Shown here piece after piece: positions 45,967-55,275 of a stretch of DNA of 64,000 nucleotides (positions are counted from its first letter, which is position 1; each line of letters begins with the position of its first letter). The stretch lies in assembly GCA_905480645.1 (NCBI GenBank), contig CAJQRC010000033.1, forward strand, positions 1 to 64,000. Reading direction: 5' to 3'. This DNA comes from an uncultured Tateyamaria sp. (GTDB lineage: Bacteria > Pseudomonadota > Alphaproteobacteria > Rhodobacterales > Rhodobacteraceae). The notes under the pieces were generated by a model. The model saw nothing but the letters and a program-made list of their open reading frames with translations. It had not been told where the DNA came from and did no database searches. The position numbers and the translations under genes were made by a program.

Positions 45967-47142
45967 TTAGCTAAAAACTTTGTGATCAATTTGATTTTTA
46001 CTAATGTAATCCCAATCGTATTCCGCCCCAATGCCAATTCCTTCTGGAACCCCGATACAACCATTCTCATCTATACATTCTAGCTGATCTGAGTAGCCAC
46101 ATTTGTATACGGGTGCGACAGCGTTTGGACAGTTTGGGCCAACTAATGCAACTTCGTAAAAGTTTGAATTACGGGACATACTAACGAGGTGTCTGTGTGC
46201 TGGACCGCACGCATGAACTTCAACATCCATTCCCAAGCTTTCAGCTAAATGATGGATTTTCATACATCCTGTGATCCCCATATCATATTCTGGATCCGAA
46301 CGTAAAAAGTCTGTACCTCCAGCAAGCACAAAGTCGGCCTTTGGCTCGACACCCCTAATATGCTCTGTTTGAAGCAGCGGTGTCTTGAGCATTTCTCTTA
46401 GCTTTCGATGTCCAAATGCGGATACACCACTATCACGATACGGATCTTCAAACCAAAAATAGTTTGCCTCGTCACATGCCCGTCCCACGTAGAGCGCATC
46501 TGCAAAAGTACGCAGTTCGCAAGCAGGATCTAGCATTAAGGTCATATCATCGCCAACTATTTTACGAACGTGCAGTACCAATTCAGCCTCTTCTTTGGCG
46601 TTGCCGTCATGCCAGCCATGAATCTTAAAAGCTTTGTAGCCCATTTCTTTGCACTCAAGTGCAAACTCCCCAAAGGCTTCCTTACTATCCAAACCCCCAT
46701 TTCGATCACCGTGATAGGTGCTTGCGTATGCAGGTATATTTTTCCGATAACTCCCCAATAAACTTGATATTGAGCAACCTAGTGCACGACCTTGCCAGTC
46801 CCATAATGCGATATCCAACGGCCCATGCCCCATGTGGTCAAATTGGCGGGCCTCTCTTTTTAATTCTTCATAAATCCCTACGCGCTCTTCTGCTTGTTTT
46901 CCAATTAACATCGGAGCAAGCATTTGCATTTGGCCATAAACTGACGGAGATGCACCCCAATTTAGAACGTAGCCGCCTTTGCAGCCATCCTTTGTTATTA
47001 TTTCTACTGAGTATTTGGTAGTTAGTGTTTCAGTGTTTGCGGCGTAAGATAAACCGCCAATAGAGCTAGTATTTGCACTGAGAGCTAAATTCTTTGCATG
47101 AAATTGAAATGCACGAAGTTCAACACGTTCAATCGCTGTCAT
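45967..47142 (-). CDS. Enolase-superfamily sugar-acid dehydratase-like protein
   Basis: A 391-residue mandelate-racemase/muconate-cycloisomerase-type enzyme (usual length 370-400). Metal ligands are likely Asp205 (LMLDPACEL), Glu232 (WFEDPYRD) and Glu260 (QTEHIRG); His310 lies in VEVHACGP. The base motif is K-I-H (173-175, in AFKIHGWHDG), whereas many family members have K-x-K. Last gene of an operon after an aldolase and a PfkB kinase, which suggests dehydration of an aldonic acid to a 2-keto-3-deoxy acid. GGAG precedes the ATG by seven bases. Confidence 0.82.
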   Translation of the reverse strand: MTAIERVELRAFQFHAKNLALSANTSSIGGLSYAANTETLTTKYSVEIITKDGCKGGYVLNWGASPSVYGQMQMLAPMLIGKQAEERVGIYEELKREARQFDHMGHGPLDIALWDWQGRALGCSISSLLGSYRKNIPAYASTYHGDRNGGLDSKEAFGEFALECKEMGYKAFKIHGWHDGNAKEEAELVLHVRKIVGDDMTLMLDPACELRTFADALYVGRACDEANYFWFEDPYRDSGVSAFGHRKLREMLKTPLLQTEHIRGVEPKADFVLAGGTDFLRSDPEYDMGITGCMKIHHLAESLGMDVEVHACGPAHRHLVSMSRNSNFYEVALVGPNCPNAVAPVYKCGYSDQLECIDENGCIGVPEGIGIGAEYDWDYISKNQIDHKVFS

Positions 47143-47229
47143 CTATCTACTCCAAAACTTTATTCAGTTCATCTTTAGTAACTGAATTATACTGCTCACC
47201 TTGGCAATGCTCACGGGCTGTTGAAGCAT

Positions 47230-48261
47230 CTAATGCAACTGATTATGCCAGCCGAATTCTGATGCCAGTCTTATGCATTCAGACCACCCTACAACAGCGT
47301 CTGTTGTTCCGATATGCCTCATAGATGCTGCTGCAGTTGCATGGGCGATCCGAAGTGTTTCTTCAACAGACCAATTTTGATGAAGGCCATATAATGCTCC
47401 GGCCGCAAAAGCGTCGCCAGCTCCATTCGTTCCTATGATTGAGTTTGAGGGCATATTAACAGATGGTGCTAAAAAGTAGTTTCCATCTTGAGAAACAGCT
47501 ACTGCTCCCAGTGGAAAGTGAACAATGATGAGTTGTATATCTGTCCCATTTAAAAGTTTTTTGGCGTTTAAAATACAAGCATTTATATCAGTGTTTTGGA
47601 TGTGATCCCTCGGCTGTCCTGCTACTGCTGCAATTTCAAACTCATTTATGATCAAATAATCGAGATATTTAAGACATGGGGTAACCAGACTATTCAACCT
47701 TTTTGGGGAAAGAGAACACAATTCAAGATTGGTTCGTAACCCGGCCGTCTGTGCCTTTTTTAGTACAGCTGCCCAGCCATTTTGCTCTCCTGCCCAAGGA
47801 ACATCCATTTGAGCATGAAGCCCTGGTAGGCCAAGATGTAGAATACGGGACTCCACATCAGAAAAATCAAAGTGATTAGGATTTAATTTGTCGCTTATTC
47901 CTGAATGAAATAAGTGGGTCCTACGAGACGAATTTTGTGCGGTGAAAGCATCAGTAAAAGTAGTGCGTTGACCAGAGACGATTGTGAGATTTTGACAATC
48001 TAATCCCTCAAATTTTGCTTGCTGTAACAATAGTTTCCCATCGGAATCGTCTCCAAGTAACCCAATAGTTGCAACTGGTAATTCAGGATCAAGCCGTTTG
48101 ATATTAACGCCAAGATTACAAGCGGAGCCACCTCCACGAATTTCCTCTGAAATAATTTCCACCAGTTCTTCTTCATTTGGCCAACGCTCCACCAGCTTAT
48201 TATGGTCGGCGCACCAAGTACCGCCAGTAATAATGCCATGTCGCTGTTTTTGACTACTCAT
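47230..48261 (-). CDS. PfkB-family sugar kinase
   Basis: A 343-residue ribokinase-family enzyme. The N-terminal region has GGGSACNLGVNIKRL (about residue 43) and the ATP/catalytic motif GTNGAGDAFAAGALYG (about residue 283) includes the conserved catalytic Asp. It would phosphorylate a sugar or 2-keto-3-deoxy sugar acid. The start overlaps the aldolase stop by four bases (48258-48261) and the dehydratase follows after 87 bases. Substrate inferred only from context. Confidence 0.85.
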   Translation of the reverse strand: MSSQKQRHGIITGGTWCADHNKLVERWPNEEELVEIISEEIRGGGSACNLGVNIKRLDPELPVATIGLLGDDSDGKLLLQQAKFEGLDCQNLTIVSGQRTTFTDAFTAQNSSRRTHLFHSGISDKLNPNHFDFSDVESRILHLGLPGLHAQMDVPWAGEQNGWAAVLKKAQTAGLRTNLELCSLSPKRLNSLVTPCLKYLDYLIINEFEIAAVAGQPRDHIQNTDINACILNAKKLLNGTDIQLIIVHFPLGAVAVSQDGNYFLAPSVNMPSNSIIGTNGAGDAFAAGALYGLHQNWSVEETLRIAHATAAASMRHIGTTDAVVGWSECIRLASEFGWHNQLH

Positions 48262-49265
48262 TCGGCTTCAGGCTTTAATGTTGGATCTGTTACTTCTAGA
48301 TCTTCAAGCAGCGATCGTTGTGCAACTACATTTTTTTTTGTCAGACAATCATGATAAGCAGTGACAGCTTCTCGAGTACTTAGCCCGTTTTCTACGACAG
48401 CTCGCATAAGGCGAACAATTTCAACTGCATCTTCCGCGCCGTATATTTTCCGGCCAAAAAGGGCTACTCTTCCACCATATCGTTCGGATTGGGCCAGAAG
48501 TTCAAAGGTATCGCGCGTTGTTCCTGCAGCCCCACCTAAAACGCCAACAATTAAATTAGCCGGGTCAAAGGAAGCGAGCTCCTCCATTGCACGAGCTCCA
48601 TTATATTGCAGTTTAAGGAATAATGGTCGTTCGGTTTTTGCAACACCAGCTAGACATCGTGTGATTGCGTCATTTATGAACGTTCCCAAATTTGTGTTAG
48701 CAGTATCTATATCAAAGGCAGGGTTAAACACTTCTAAAAAATGTAACATACCAAATTTATTGGCTTCTTCACGAAAGTCACAATAAGCATTTAACATCGC
48801 TGTATCAATTTTTTGATTGTTATAAAATGTGATAGCATAAAGTCCTAATTCACATAATTCTCTAGCCTTTTTTAATCTTGCTGTGCGAAATGGTTCGGCT
48901 GGGAACTCTCTGTATTTCGCGCCGCGAAACCCCCATATGTCGGTCGCATCGTTCAAGCGTACTGCCGCGGTGATATCGCGATTATCAAAGGCTTTTTGAG
49001 CAGTTAATTCATCTGCGGACCACATTGAAGTCAGCATGATGTCCACAAGATCAGCCTCCATCATTTCAATCATGGAAGCTCTGTATTCCGCAGCAGTCTT
49101 TGCTTTCTTATTTCCATTTTTATCAACTTTAAAACCGAGACCGTTGATGCCACCACCCATATCGGCATCTTTTGCATCGGCAATTATAAAATCACTTTGT
49201 GTATAGTTTCCGTTTTTTATGGATGATAATTTTTTGGTCAGTCGGTCACTAATTTTGGTACACAT
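48258..49265 (-). CDS. DeoC/LacD-type class I aldolase-like protein
   Basis: A 335-residue TIM-barrel protein. The probable Schiff-base lysine is in RPLFLKLQYNG (about residue 224), followed by LIVGVLGGAAGTT and RVALFGRKIYGAED, resembling the phosphate-binding end of DeoC/LacD/FbaB aldolases. I start at ATG 49265; the frame opens at a TTG at 49274. First gene of the aldolase-kinase-dehydratase operon. It should cleave the phosphorylated keto acid or ketose to a triose phosphate; exact substrate unknown. Confidence 0.7.
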   Translation of the reverse strand: MCTKISDRLTKKLSSIKNGNYTQSDFIIADAKDADMGGGINGLGFKVDKNGNKKAKTAAEYRASMIEMMEADLVDIMLTSMWSADELTAQKAFDNRDITAAVRLNDATDIWGFRGAKYREFPAEPFRTARLKKARELCELGLYAITFYNNQKIDTAMLNAYCDFREEANKFGMLHFLEVFNPAFDIDTANTNLGTFINDAITRCLAGVAKTERPLFLKLQYNGARAMEELASFDPANLIVGVLGGAAGTTRDTFELLAQSERYGGRVALFGRKIYGAEDAVEIVRLMRAVVENGLSTREAVTAYHDCLTKKNVVAQRSLLEDLEVTDPTLKPEAE

Positions 49266-49621
49266 TGAGGACAAATTCCGCTCATATAATTGTTTAATCG
49301 GTTTTTAATTCTGGTAACTCTAGTCACTAACTTAATGGGTTAACAAGTTTTAGATTTTTTTTTGGTGAGGCTTTAGGGCGGCTGCAAGCGCACATTGCTA
49401 TAACGAAATTATTCTTAATACTTAGCTCTCTTCCTACCCACTCGTGCCTGAAGTAGATTTGATACAGTGTCTCAGTGACAGTACTATATATTTTATTATT
49501 TTATCGAGACACTACTAGATAAGCATTACTGATTGAACTTCGGCGAAGTTGGGATTTTTGGAATAAGCAAAGTTGCGCCGTTACCATCATATGAACAAGG
49601 ATTTGATTAGGACTTACAACA
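49266..49621. other. Divergent intergenic region
   Basis: About 355 bases between the aldolase operon and a small plus-strand gene. Promoters for both are expected. AT-rich; no palindrome strong enough to call as an operator. Confidence 0.3.
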
Positions 49622-49843
49622 ATGAACCGTAGCGAAAATGATAGTAAGCAGTTGATTTATAATGAACGAAAAGCTTTCGTACAAAAAATGTGGTCCCGTT
49701 ATAGTCACACTTTGGATGACAAAGGTGGCAATGGGGATTATCGTTTATTGGCCGAAATTTGCGAAAAGCTACCATTTTTTGAACAAAATGAGGTTGGCAA
49801 AGAAATAAGCAGAATATTAAAATTGCACTGTAAAGTTGATTAA
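49622..49843 (+). CDS. Small protein of unknown function (73 aa)
   Basis: A 73-residue, highly charged protein (start MNRSENDSKQLIYNERKAFV; end ISRILKLHCKVD), mostly helical. No signal or membrane segment. No clear ribosome binding site. It stands alone before the FMN riboswitch. Unknown family; codon use looks like that of its neighbours. Confidence 0.45.
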   Translation: MNRSENDSKQLIYNERKAFVQKMWSRYSHTLDDKGGNGDYRLLAEICEKLPFFEQNEVGKEISRILKLHCKVD

Positions 49844-50108
49844 TAAGATAACTAAGCAACATAAAAAATTTATTATCTAGCCATAATGACTTTATCTTGT
49901 GCCTAAAGGTATTTTTATTTTGATAACAAACTATGTTTTTTTGGTCCTGAAAACTTGGATAACCCCGGAATGCAAAGCTAACGCGATTAAATCGCTGGCT
50001 CAAAGTGTATGCCGCGGTAAGTTTGTGTCGTTAGCTTCTTTATCGGGTTGCGTGTAAAAATTTTTCATTTTGACCTTCATGTTTTTTTATTCTAGTGAAT
50101 GAATCATT

Positions 50109-50231
50109 CTCAGGGCGGGGTGTAATTCCCCACCGGCGGTTACAGCCCGCGAGCGCTACTTTTTAAAGTAGGTCAGCAGACACTGGTGAAATTCCAGGGC
50201 CGACGGTTAAAGTCCGGATGGTAGAGAATGG
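50109..50231 (+). promoter_or_regulatory. FMN riboswitch (RFN element)
   Basis: All conserved blocks of the RFN element are present in order: AGGGCGGGGTG near 50111, CCCCACCGGCGGT, AGCCCGCGAGCG, a variable hairpin, GGTCAGCAGAC, TGGTGAAATTCCAG, GCCGACGG and AGTCCGGATG ending with GAGAATG. It lies about 75 bases before the lumazine synthase ATG. FMN binding should lower expression of that gene. The spacer offers no obvious T-run terminator, so translation control is more likely. Confidence 0.95.
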
Positions 50232-50304
50232 GGCGGTTGGGTAGTTTATGGCCTAATCGTTTCGCACGCTCTGGGATTCTGTCATTTTGAAAGGACCAAG
50301 AGTA

Positions 50305-50778
50305 ATGACAAAATCCCCAAAATTAGCATTTATAAAGGCGAAATGGCATTCCGAAATAGTAGACCAGGCTCTGCTCGGTTTTAATCAAAGGCTGGATCAG
50401 CTTCAGGTTTTAGCAAATGTTGACGTCTTCGACGTCCCTGGTGCATTTGAATTACCACTTTTAGCACAAAATCTGGCGAATACTGTTGAATATGATGCGA
50501 TTATAGCTGCAGCATTCGTTGTAGATGGAGGTATTTATCGGCATGATTTTGTGGCCCAAGCTGTAATAACTGGACTGATGGAAGTCGGCACAAGGACTGG
50601 TGTACCTGTTTTATCTGTTTCGCTAACGCCACACAATTTTCAGTCGACAGATGCGCACGTTAATTTCTTTAAAGAGCATTTTGTCAAGAAAGGAGCGGAG
50701 GCTGCAGATGCGGCGATCGAAATTTTACGTGTGTATGACAGCATTATAAAAAAGCCGAATGCAAGAGTTGTAGCCTAG
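50305..50778 (+). CDS. ribH2: 6,7-dimethyl-8-ribityllumazine synthase, RibH2 type
   Basis: A 157-residue riboflavin-pathway enzyme joining 5-amino-6-ribitylamino-uracil with dihydroxybutanone phosphate. The sequence follows the type II (Brucella RibH2-like, decameric) pattern: KLAFIKAKWHSEIVDQA, DVFDVPGAFELPL, VVDGGIYRHDFVAQAVI and VLSVSLTPHNF, with the active-site His in YRHDF. ATG 50305 has AAGGA upstream; an upstream TTG (50287) is unlikely. Sole gene after an FMN riboswitch, away from a rib operon. Confidence 0.92.
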   Translation: MTKSPKLAFIKAKWHSEIVDQALLGFNQRLDQLQVLANVDVFDVPGAFELPLLAQNLANTVEYDAIIAAAFVVDGGIYRHDFVAQAVITGLMEVGTRTGVPVLSVSLTPHNFQSTDAHVNFFKEHFVKKGAEAADAAIEILRVYDSIIKKPNARVVA

Positions 50779-50947
50779 AAGTTTGTTGGACAAACAAGCA
50801 TCCATCAATCACTTATTGCATGAGTGCGCGGCCATAACTTTAGTCATCTATCTGGTGGTGGATGTGGCGTTTGCGCTAATATAAAATGTTAAAGAAAAAC
50901 AAAATCTGAAAGTTTTTTGAAACTTAAAATATTTAAATATTTCATTT

Positions 50948-50976
50948 AAGACGGACATATCGGATATGTCCGTCTT
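50948..50976 (+). terminator. Perfect hairpin after ribH2
   Basis: AAGACGGACATATC (50948-50961) and GATATGTCCGTCTT (50963-50976) are exact inverted copies around one base. The T-run is short (CTTTG), so it may be a bidirectional terminator or an operator. It is 170 bases after ribH2. Confidence 0.6.
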
Positions 50977-51244
50977 TGCTACCAGTTATGTATCATTGTT
51001 TAAAGTGCTTGCGCCATTCGGTTTACCAAATCGCTCTATACAATATTAATTTCAAAAATTGTGTCAGGGAGGAGATAAAATTGTGGTTAATTTTTATCTT
51101 GCAGCGTGAATTATCGTTAAGATTCGCTTTTTACAAGAAACTTCCAGTATTTTTAGCAATTATTTCCATCTTTTAGGGAGTTATTTATTGTTACGGCAAT
51201 CGCCAGGATCTTTTAATATTTTGAAAACCAATTTGATGCGTTAT

Positions 51245-51545
51245 TTACATATCGGCTCTAAAGAGGTTAGAAACTTGCGATTGTTGAAAAAAGTTTGCAT
51301 TCATTGCTGTTAATGCATCATTGGCTTCTTCATCCACATCCCCGTGAACATCTAGCCGCTTAACATCAAATAAGTTCAAGAACTCTTCGGCTATCTCATT
51401 TGAGAAAAAATCAAAGTGGTTTTTGTATGCTGTTTATTTTGAAACCGCTCATGGAGATGAATTCTACCATCCAGTTCGTACTATTCATAAAAAAATGCGT
51501 TCCCTTTATCCCGGTTTGTTGCAACCAAATTCTTGATAAAGGTTC
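51245..51545 (-). pseudogene. Antibiotic-biosynthesis-monooxygenase-like (ABM) protein, broken
   Basis: On the minus strand the frame at 51545-51450 reads GNAFFYE, TAG, YELDGRIHLHERFQNKQ. After a frame change, 51415-51245 reads AYKNHFDFFSNEIAEEFLNL, then DVHGDVDEEANDAL and ends in TAA. This order matches small ABM-fold proteins (..YEW..DG...HLHERY.....H...F...F.......VYG......). The TAG sits where Trp is expected, and a frameshift follows. The 5' end is not clear. Confidence 0.6.
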
Positions 51546-51879
51546 GTCAGTTTTTACTCGTATCCCTAGTTGCCATCAGAATATTTATTCCAATTACATG
51601 ATTATCCAAAGCGGTCGGCATGACAGTTTTCTCGAAGAGGTTGTCTGTGGTTTTCGGATCAACGTGCCATTATGTTTACACAATCTCAAGCAACTTAGTC
51701 TTTGATTAATATGAAATAGTGCAGTGGAAAGGCGGCTTGGGAGATCAGGGCGAACAAAAGAGTGCAGAGGGGAAGGGTGCATCCGTAGCCGTTTTAGGGG
51801 CTACCCCCTTCAAGGAGCCGATTTAAACTTAAGAGTGACACCTCTAAATTTGTTCAGTTTGGAAATATTAACAATGCTA
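51546..51879. other. Intergenic region before the FGGY kinase 3' end
   Basis: About 330 bases. It may hold the 5' end of the ABM pseudogene, but I cannot align it. GGGGCTACCCCC (51808-51819) gives a small hairpin that could terminate the kinase operon. Nothing else seen. Confidence 0.3.
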
Positions 51880-53331
51880 TTATTTATGTAGAGTTGTTCT
51901 TGCAACCGCTTGCCGCCAATCATCACGCGTCAGCTTTATTTTTTGAGGAAATATTGGTTCTCCATGTGCTTCCAACATAGCGAGTTCATTTAACGACGTC
52001 CAAAACCCTGTTGCAAGCCCGGCAAGATGTGCAGCACCAAGCGCTGAAGATTCAGTTTTAAGACAAGGTGTTACTGGACGTGAAAGATTATTTGCTACGA
52101 GCTGCATCAAAAACTGATTACTACTGGGGCCACCATCAACAAAAAGTTGCCCTATATCCGCCAACGTTTGCACCATAATCTCGTAAACATCTGTAACCTG
52201 ATGTGCCAGACTATCGGCAGCCGCTCGTGCGATGTGTGCTGGCTCAATGTTGAATGATAGGCCCGAAAGTAGACCGCGCGCATCAGTGTCCCAGTAAGGG
52301 GAGCCTAGGCCCACATGCGCAGGAACTAGACAGACGCCTTCTGCATCTTGGACAGTCTTCGCTAATTCCAGCAATGCATCTACGCTAGGCAGCCCCATTA
52401 TTTTGGTCAACCAAGGAAAAATAGAGGCGCTGACCAAAATGTTTCCCTCAAAAGCATAAGTTGATGTCCCATTAAGAGACCAAGCAATTGTGGTGGTTAT
52501 ACCCATAGGAGGAGTTGTAAACCTTGGAATAGTTGTCATAACGGATGATCCTGTCCCAAAGGTTATTTTTCCATCACCATTCTTAAAAGCGCCGTGACCA
52601 AACAATGCAGCGTGAGAGTCGCCAATAGCGGATGCGATTGGCACTCCATCTGGTACAACGCTGGCCCCTAAGGTCAGTGCAAAATTGTGCGATGAGTCAT
52701 GGACCTCAGGCAAACAAGTGGGATCAATGCTAAAAAGTTCACAAAGCTCTTGGTCCCATTGGTTTTGTATTAAATTAAATAGTTGTGTTCTTGAGGCATT
52801 AGATCGGTCTGTTGCATGCAGCGTACCACCTGAAAACTTCCAGATAAGCCAACTGTCTACAGTGCCGATACAGATATCGGTAACATTACCTCCATAGTTT
52901 TCAATAAGCCAAGTAACCTTGGTTGCTGGAAACATTGGGTCAAGTGGCAGGCCAGTTTTGGCAATTACCATTGGTTCGTAACCTGCCTTTTTGAGTGTTT
53001 CGCACGCGGCGGCTGTACGACGGCACTGCCACGTAATGACTGGGCCAAGCGGCTTACCCGTTTTACGGTCCCAGATCAGAACGGACTCACGCTGATTGGA
53101 GATTCCCAATCCTTTGATTGAAATTTTTGAAACGTCTTCTATACAGCTTGTAATGGCCTTTTGGGTCGCCAGCCATATTTCATCGGCATCCTGTTCTACC
53201 CAACCGGATTGTGAGTGTTTTATCGGGACAGCGGCAAATCCGGTAGAGATGATAGTACCTTTTTGATCCACAACCACTGCTTTTGCGTTAGTCGTGCCTT
53301 CATCGATTGCGAGGATAACGCTTTGCACCAC
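51880..53331 (-). CDS. FGGY-family carbohydrate kinase, glycerol-kinase-like branch
   Basis: A 483-residue ATP-dependent sugar or polyol kinase. Phosphate-binding motif IDEGTTNAKAVVVD at residue 9; SNQRESVLIWDRKTGKPLGP (about 75) resembles glycerol kinase, but the following W-Q-C-R-R-T has Cys where GlpK has Asp. FGTGSSVMT (about 260) and DGGPSSNQFLMQ (about 395) are also present. Start is GTG 53331, two bases after the transketolase stop. Last gene of the operon; ketose phosphorylation before cleavage by the split transketolase is the likely role, as with apulose kinase. Confidence 0.85.
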   Translation of the reverse strand: MVQSVILAIDEGTTNAKAVVVDQKGTIISTGFAAVPIKHSQSGWVEQDADEIWLATQKAITSCIEDVSKISIKGLGISNQRESVLIWDRKTGKPLGPVITWQCRRTAAACETLKKAGYEPMVIAKTGLPLDPMFPATKVTWLIENYGGNVTDICIGTVDSWLIWKFSGGTLHATDRSNASRTQLFNLIQNQWDQELCELFSIDPTCLPEVHDSSHNFALTLGASVVPDGVPIASAIGDSHAALFGHGAFKNGDGKITFGTGSSVMTTIPRFTTPPMGITTTIAWSLNGTSTYAFEGNILVSASIFPWLTKIMGLPSVDALLELAKTVQDAEGVCLVPAHVGLGSPYWDTDARGLLSGLSFNIEPAHIARAAADSLAHQVTDVYEIMVQTLADIGQLFVDGGPSSNQFLMQLVANNLSRPVTPCLKTESSALGAAHLAGLATGFWTSLNELAMLEAHGEPIFPQKIKLTRDDWRQAVARTTLHK

Positions 53332-53333
53332 TA

Positions 53334-54293
53334 CTAAACCTTTCGCTTAATCAATTTATATCCGCGCTCTACAATACCATTTGGTGACATGCCAAACTCA
53401 TCAAGTAGGAAATTTGCTGATCCGGTTGGTGCAAAAACTCCAGGGACACCAAGGCGCTCCATTGGAACGGGACAATGATCTACGACTACTTCGGCCACTG
53501 CACTGCCAAGGCCGCCAAAGATTGTATGCTCTTCACAGGTAAGAATAGCGCCGGTATCATTTGCCGCTTCAATTATGGCGTTTTCATCGATTGGACGAAC
53601 GCTTGCCATATTTAAGACTCGGACTGATAATCCATTGTCCTCTAGAATAGCAGCTGCCTTTAGCGCACGATTAGTCAATGTTCCATTGCTAATAATTGTT
53701 AAATCGTTTCCATCTCGCAAAATATTAGCGCGGCCTAACTTAAAAATGTAATCATCAGGCAGAATATCTGGCACGCCAATGCGGCTGAGCCGCAAAAAGC
53801 AAGCGCCATAATGTGCTGCTGCCCATTTCACAGCGGCGGCTGTCTCTATTCTGTCTGTGGGTGCTACGACAGGTATATTGGGTAATGCGCGTATCCAGGC
53901 AAAATCTTCAATAGAGTGATGTGTTGCTCCTAATTCACCATAGGCCATTCCGGAGCTGATGCCCACTAACTTCACATTAGTTTCAGAGTAGGCCACATCG
54001 GCCTTTATTTGTTCAAGTGCACGACCCGTCAGAAAGGACGAGGCGGCACACACAAAAGGTATTTTTCCACCATTTGCAAGCCCTGCACTGACGCCTACCA
54101 TATTCTGTTCTGCAATGCCGACATTGATTAAACGTTCTGGAAACTTATCGCGAAACCCAGTTAGCTTTGATGAGCCGACGGAATCATTTACAACAGCCAG
54201 AATGTCATTGTTTGCAGCACCAAGATCTTCCAATGTATCAATAAAAGCATCACGGCAATCATACAGCTTTGCAGGCCCGGTAGGTGCTTTCAT
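53334..54293 (-). CDS. Transketolase C-terminal subunit
   Basis: A 319-residue protein holding the pyrimidine-binding and C-terminal domains of transketolase: NVGIAEQNMVGVSAGLANGG (about residue 57; Glu for thiamine diphosphate activation), HHSIEDFAWIRALPN (about 125), and a C-terminal domain from 190 with GAILTCEEHTIFGGLGSAV. It works only with the N-terminal subunit, encoded upstream with a four-base overlap (54290-54293). Confidence 0.88.
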   Translation of the reverse strand: MKAPTGPAKLYDCRDAFIDTLEDLGAANNDILAVVNDSVGSSKLTGFRDKFPERLINVGIAEQNMVGVSAGLANGGKIPFVCAASSFLTGRALEQIKADVAYSETNVKLVGISSGMAYGELGATHHSIEDFAWIRALPNIPVVAPTDRIETAAAVKWAAAHYGACFLRLSRIGVPDILPDDYIFKLGRANILRDGNDLTIISNGTLTNRALKAAAILEDNGLSVRVLNMASVRPIDENAIIEAANDTGAILTCEEHTIFGGLGSAVAEVVVDHCPVPMERLGVPGVFAPTGSANFLLDEFGMSPNGIVERGYKLIKRKV

Positions 54294-55111
54294 TCTGCTG
54301 CCTTTTTAAGTTCGTCCATAGCTTGCTTATATTGTTCCGCATTTGGTACTCGGTGATGCCAGGTAACATCGTCGGACATAAACGAGATTCCTGCACCTTT
54401 ATTTGTATGAGCGACAATACACGTCGGTTTGGCGGGCACGATCTTATCTTTGTCTAGTGCGTTGACAATTTGATCCATATCATGACCGTTGATTTCCTGC
54501 ACGTTCCAGCCGAAGGCCTCAAATTTGGGACGCAGAGGAGTAATATCAATCGTATCTGCTAGGCGAGCGCCTTGTTGTAAACGGTTGTGGTCAATGATCA
54601 GTGTTAGGTTATCAAGCTTGAACTGTGCACCAGCCATGATGGCCTCCCAGTTGGAACCTTCCTGCATTTCCCCGTCTCCAGTAATGACGAAGGTACGCCA
54701 GTTTTCTCGGTTTAATTGAGCTGCTTTAGCCATACCAACAGCGATAGGGAGACCATGACCCAATGGCCCAGTGTTGGTTTCAACTCCTGGTACTTTTTTG
54801 CGATTAGGATGCCCGTTCAAACGTGAGTAAGGTTGCAGAAAGGTTTTGATTTCTTCTTTCTGTATAAACCCTTTTTCAGATAAAACGATGTAGAGAGCTA
54901 ATGCTGTGTGCCCTTTACTCAACACCAGTCTATCTCTCTTAGGATCGGACGGATTTTTGGGATTTACTGACATCACTTTAAAATAAAGTGCTGTTAGTAG
55001 ATCGATTACAGACATTTCCCCACCAACGTGCCCAGCCCCCGCTTCAAATACAGCTTGGACATCGCGCCGCCTGATGCAATTAGCAACTGTACGCAGCTCT
55101 GAAGAATTCAT
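54290..55111 (-). CDS. Transketolase N-terminal subunit
   Basis: A 273-residue protein with the diphosphate-binding domain: GHVGGEMSVIDLLTALYF (about residue 27), SKGHTALALY, TGPLGHGLPIAVGMAKA (about 115) and the thiamine-diphosphate motif GDGEMQEGSNWEA...N (about 145-175). The start MNSSELR at 55111 is chosen as a normal N-terminus; the frame opens to 55168 with a TTG. It forms the split enzyme with the next gene and moves two-carbon units. Two-gene transketolases in kinase operons occur in apiose and sulfosugar breakdown. Confidence 0.85.
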   Translation of the reverse strand: MNSSELRTVANCIRRRDVQAVFEAGAGHVGGEMSVIDLLTALYFKVMSVNPKNPSDPKRDRLVLSKGHTALALYIVLSEKGFIQKEEIKTFLQPYSRLNGHPNRKKVPGVETNTGPLGHGLPIAVGMAKAAQLNRENWRTFVITGDGEMQEGSNWEAIMAGAQFKLDNLTLIIDHNRLQQGARLADTIDITPLRPKFEAFGWNVQEINGHDMDQIVNALDKDKIVPAKPTCIVAHTNKGAGISFMSDDVTWHHRVPNAEQYKQAMDELKKAAE

Positions 55112-55275
55112 GAATAGCTCTACATATAAATTCAAATAAACGATTGCGCGCACTACTTCGCGTGTCAAGGTATCACGGCCTAATTTCTATGCCAAACTTG
55201 AACGACAGATCGTGAACCCTGAAGGTTAGGGATTTAAAATACCTCAGCCCAAATGCTTTGTATCTCAATTTCTTA

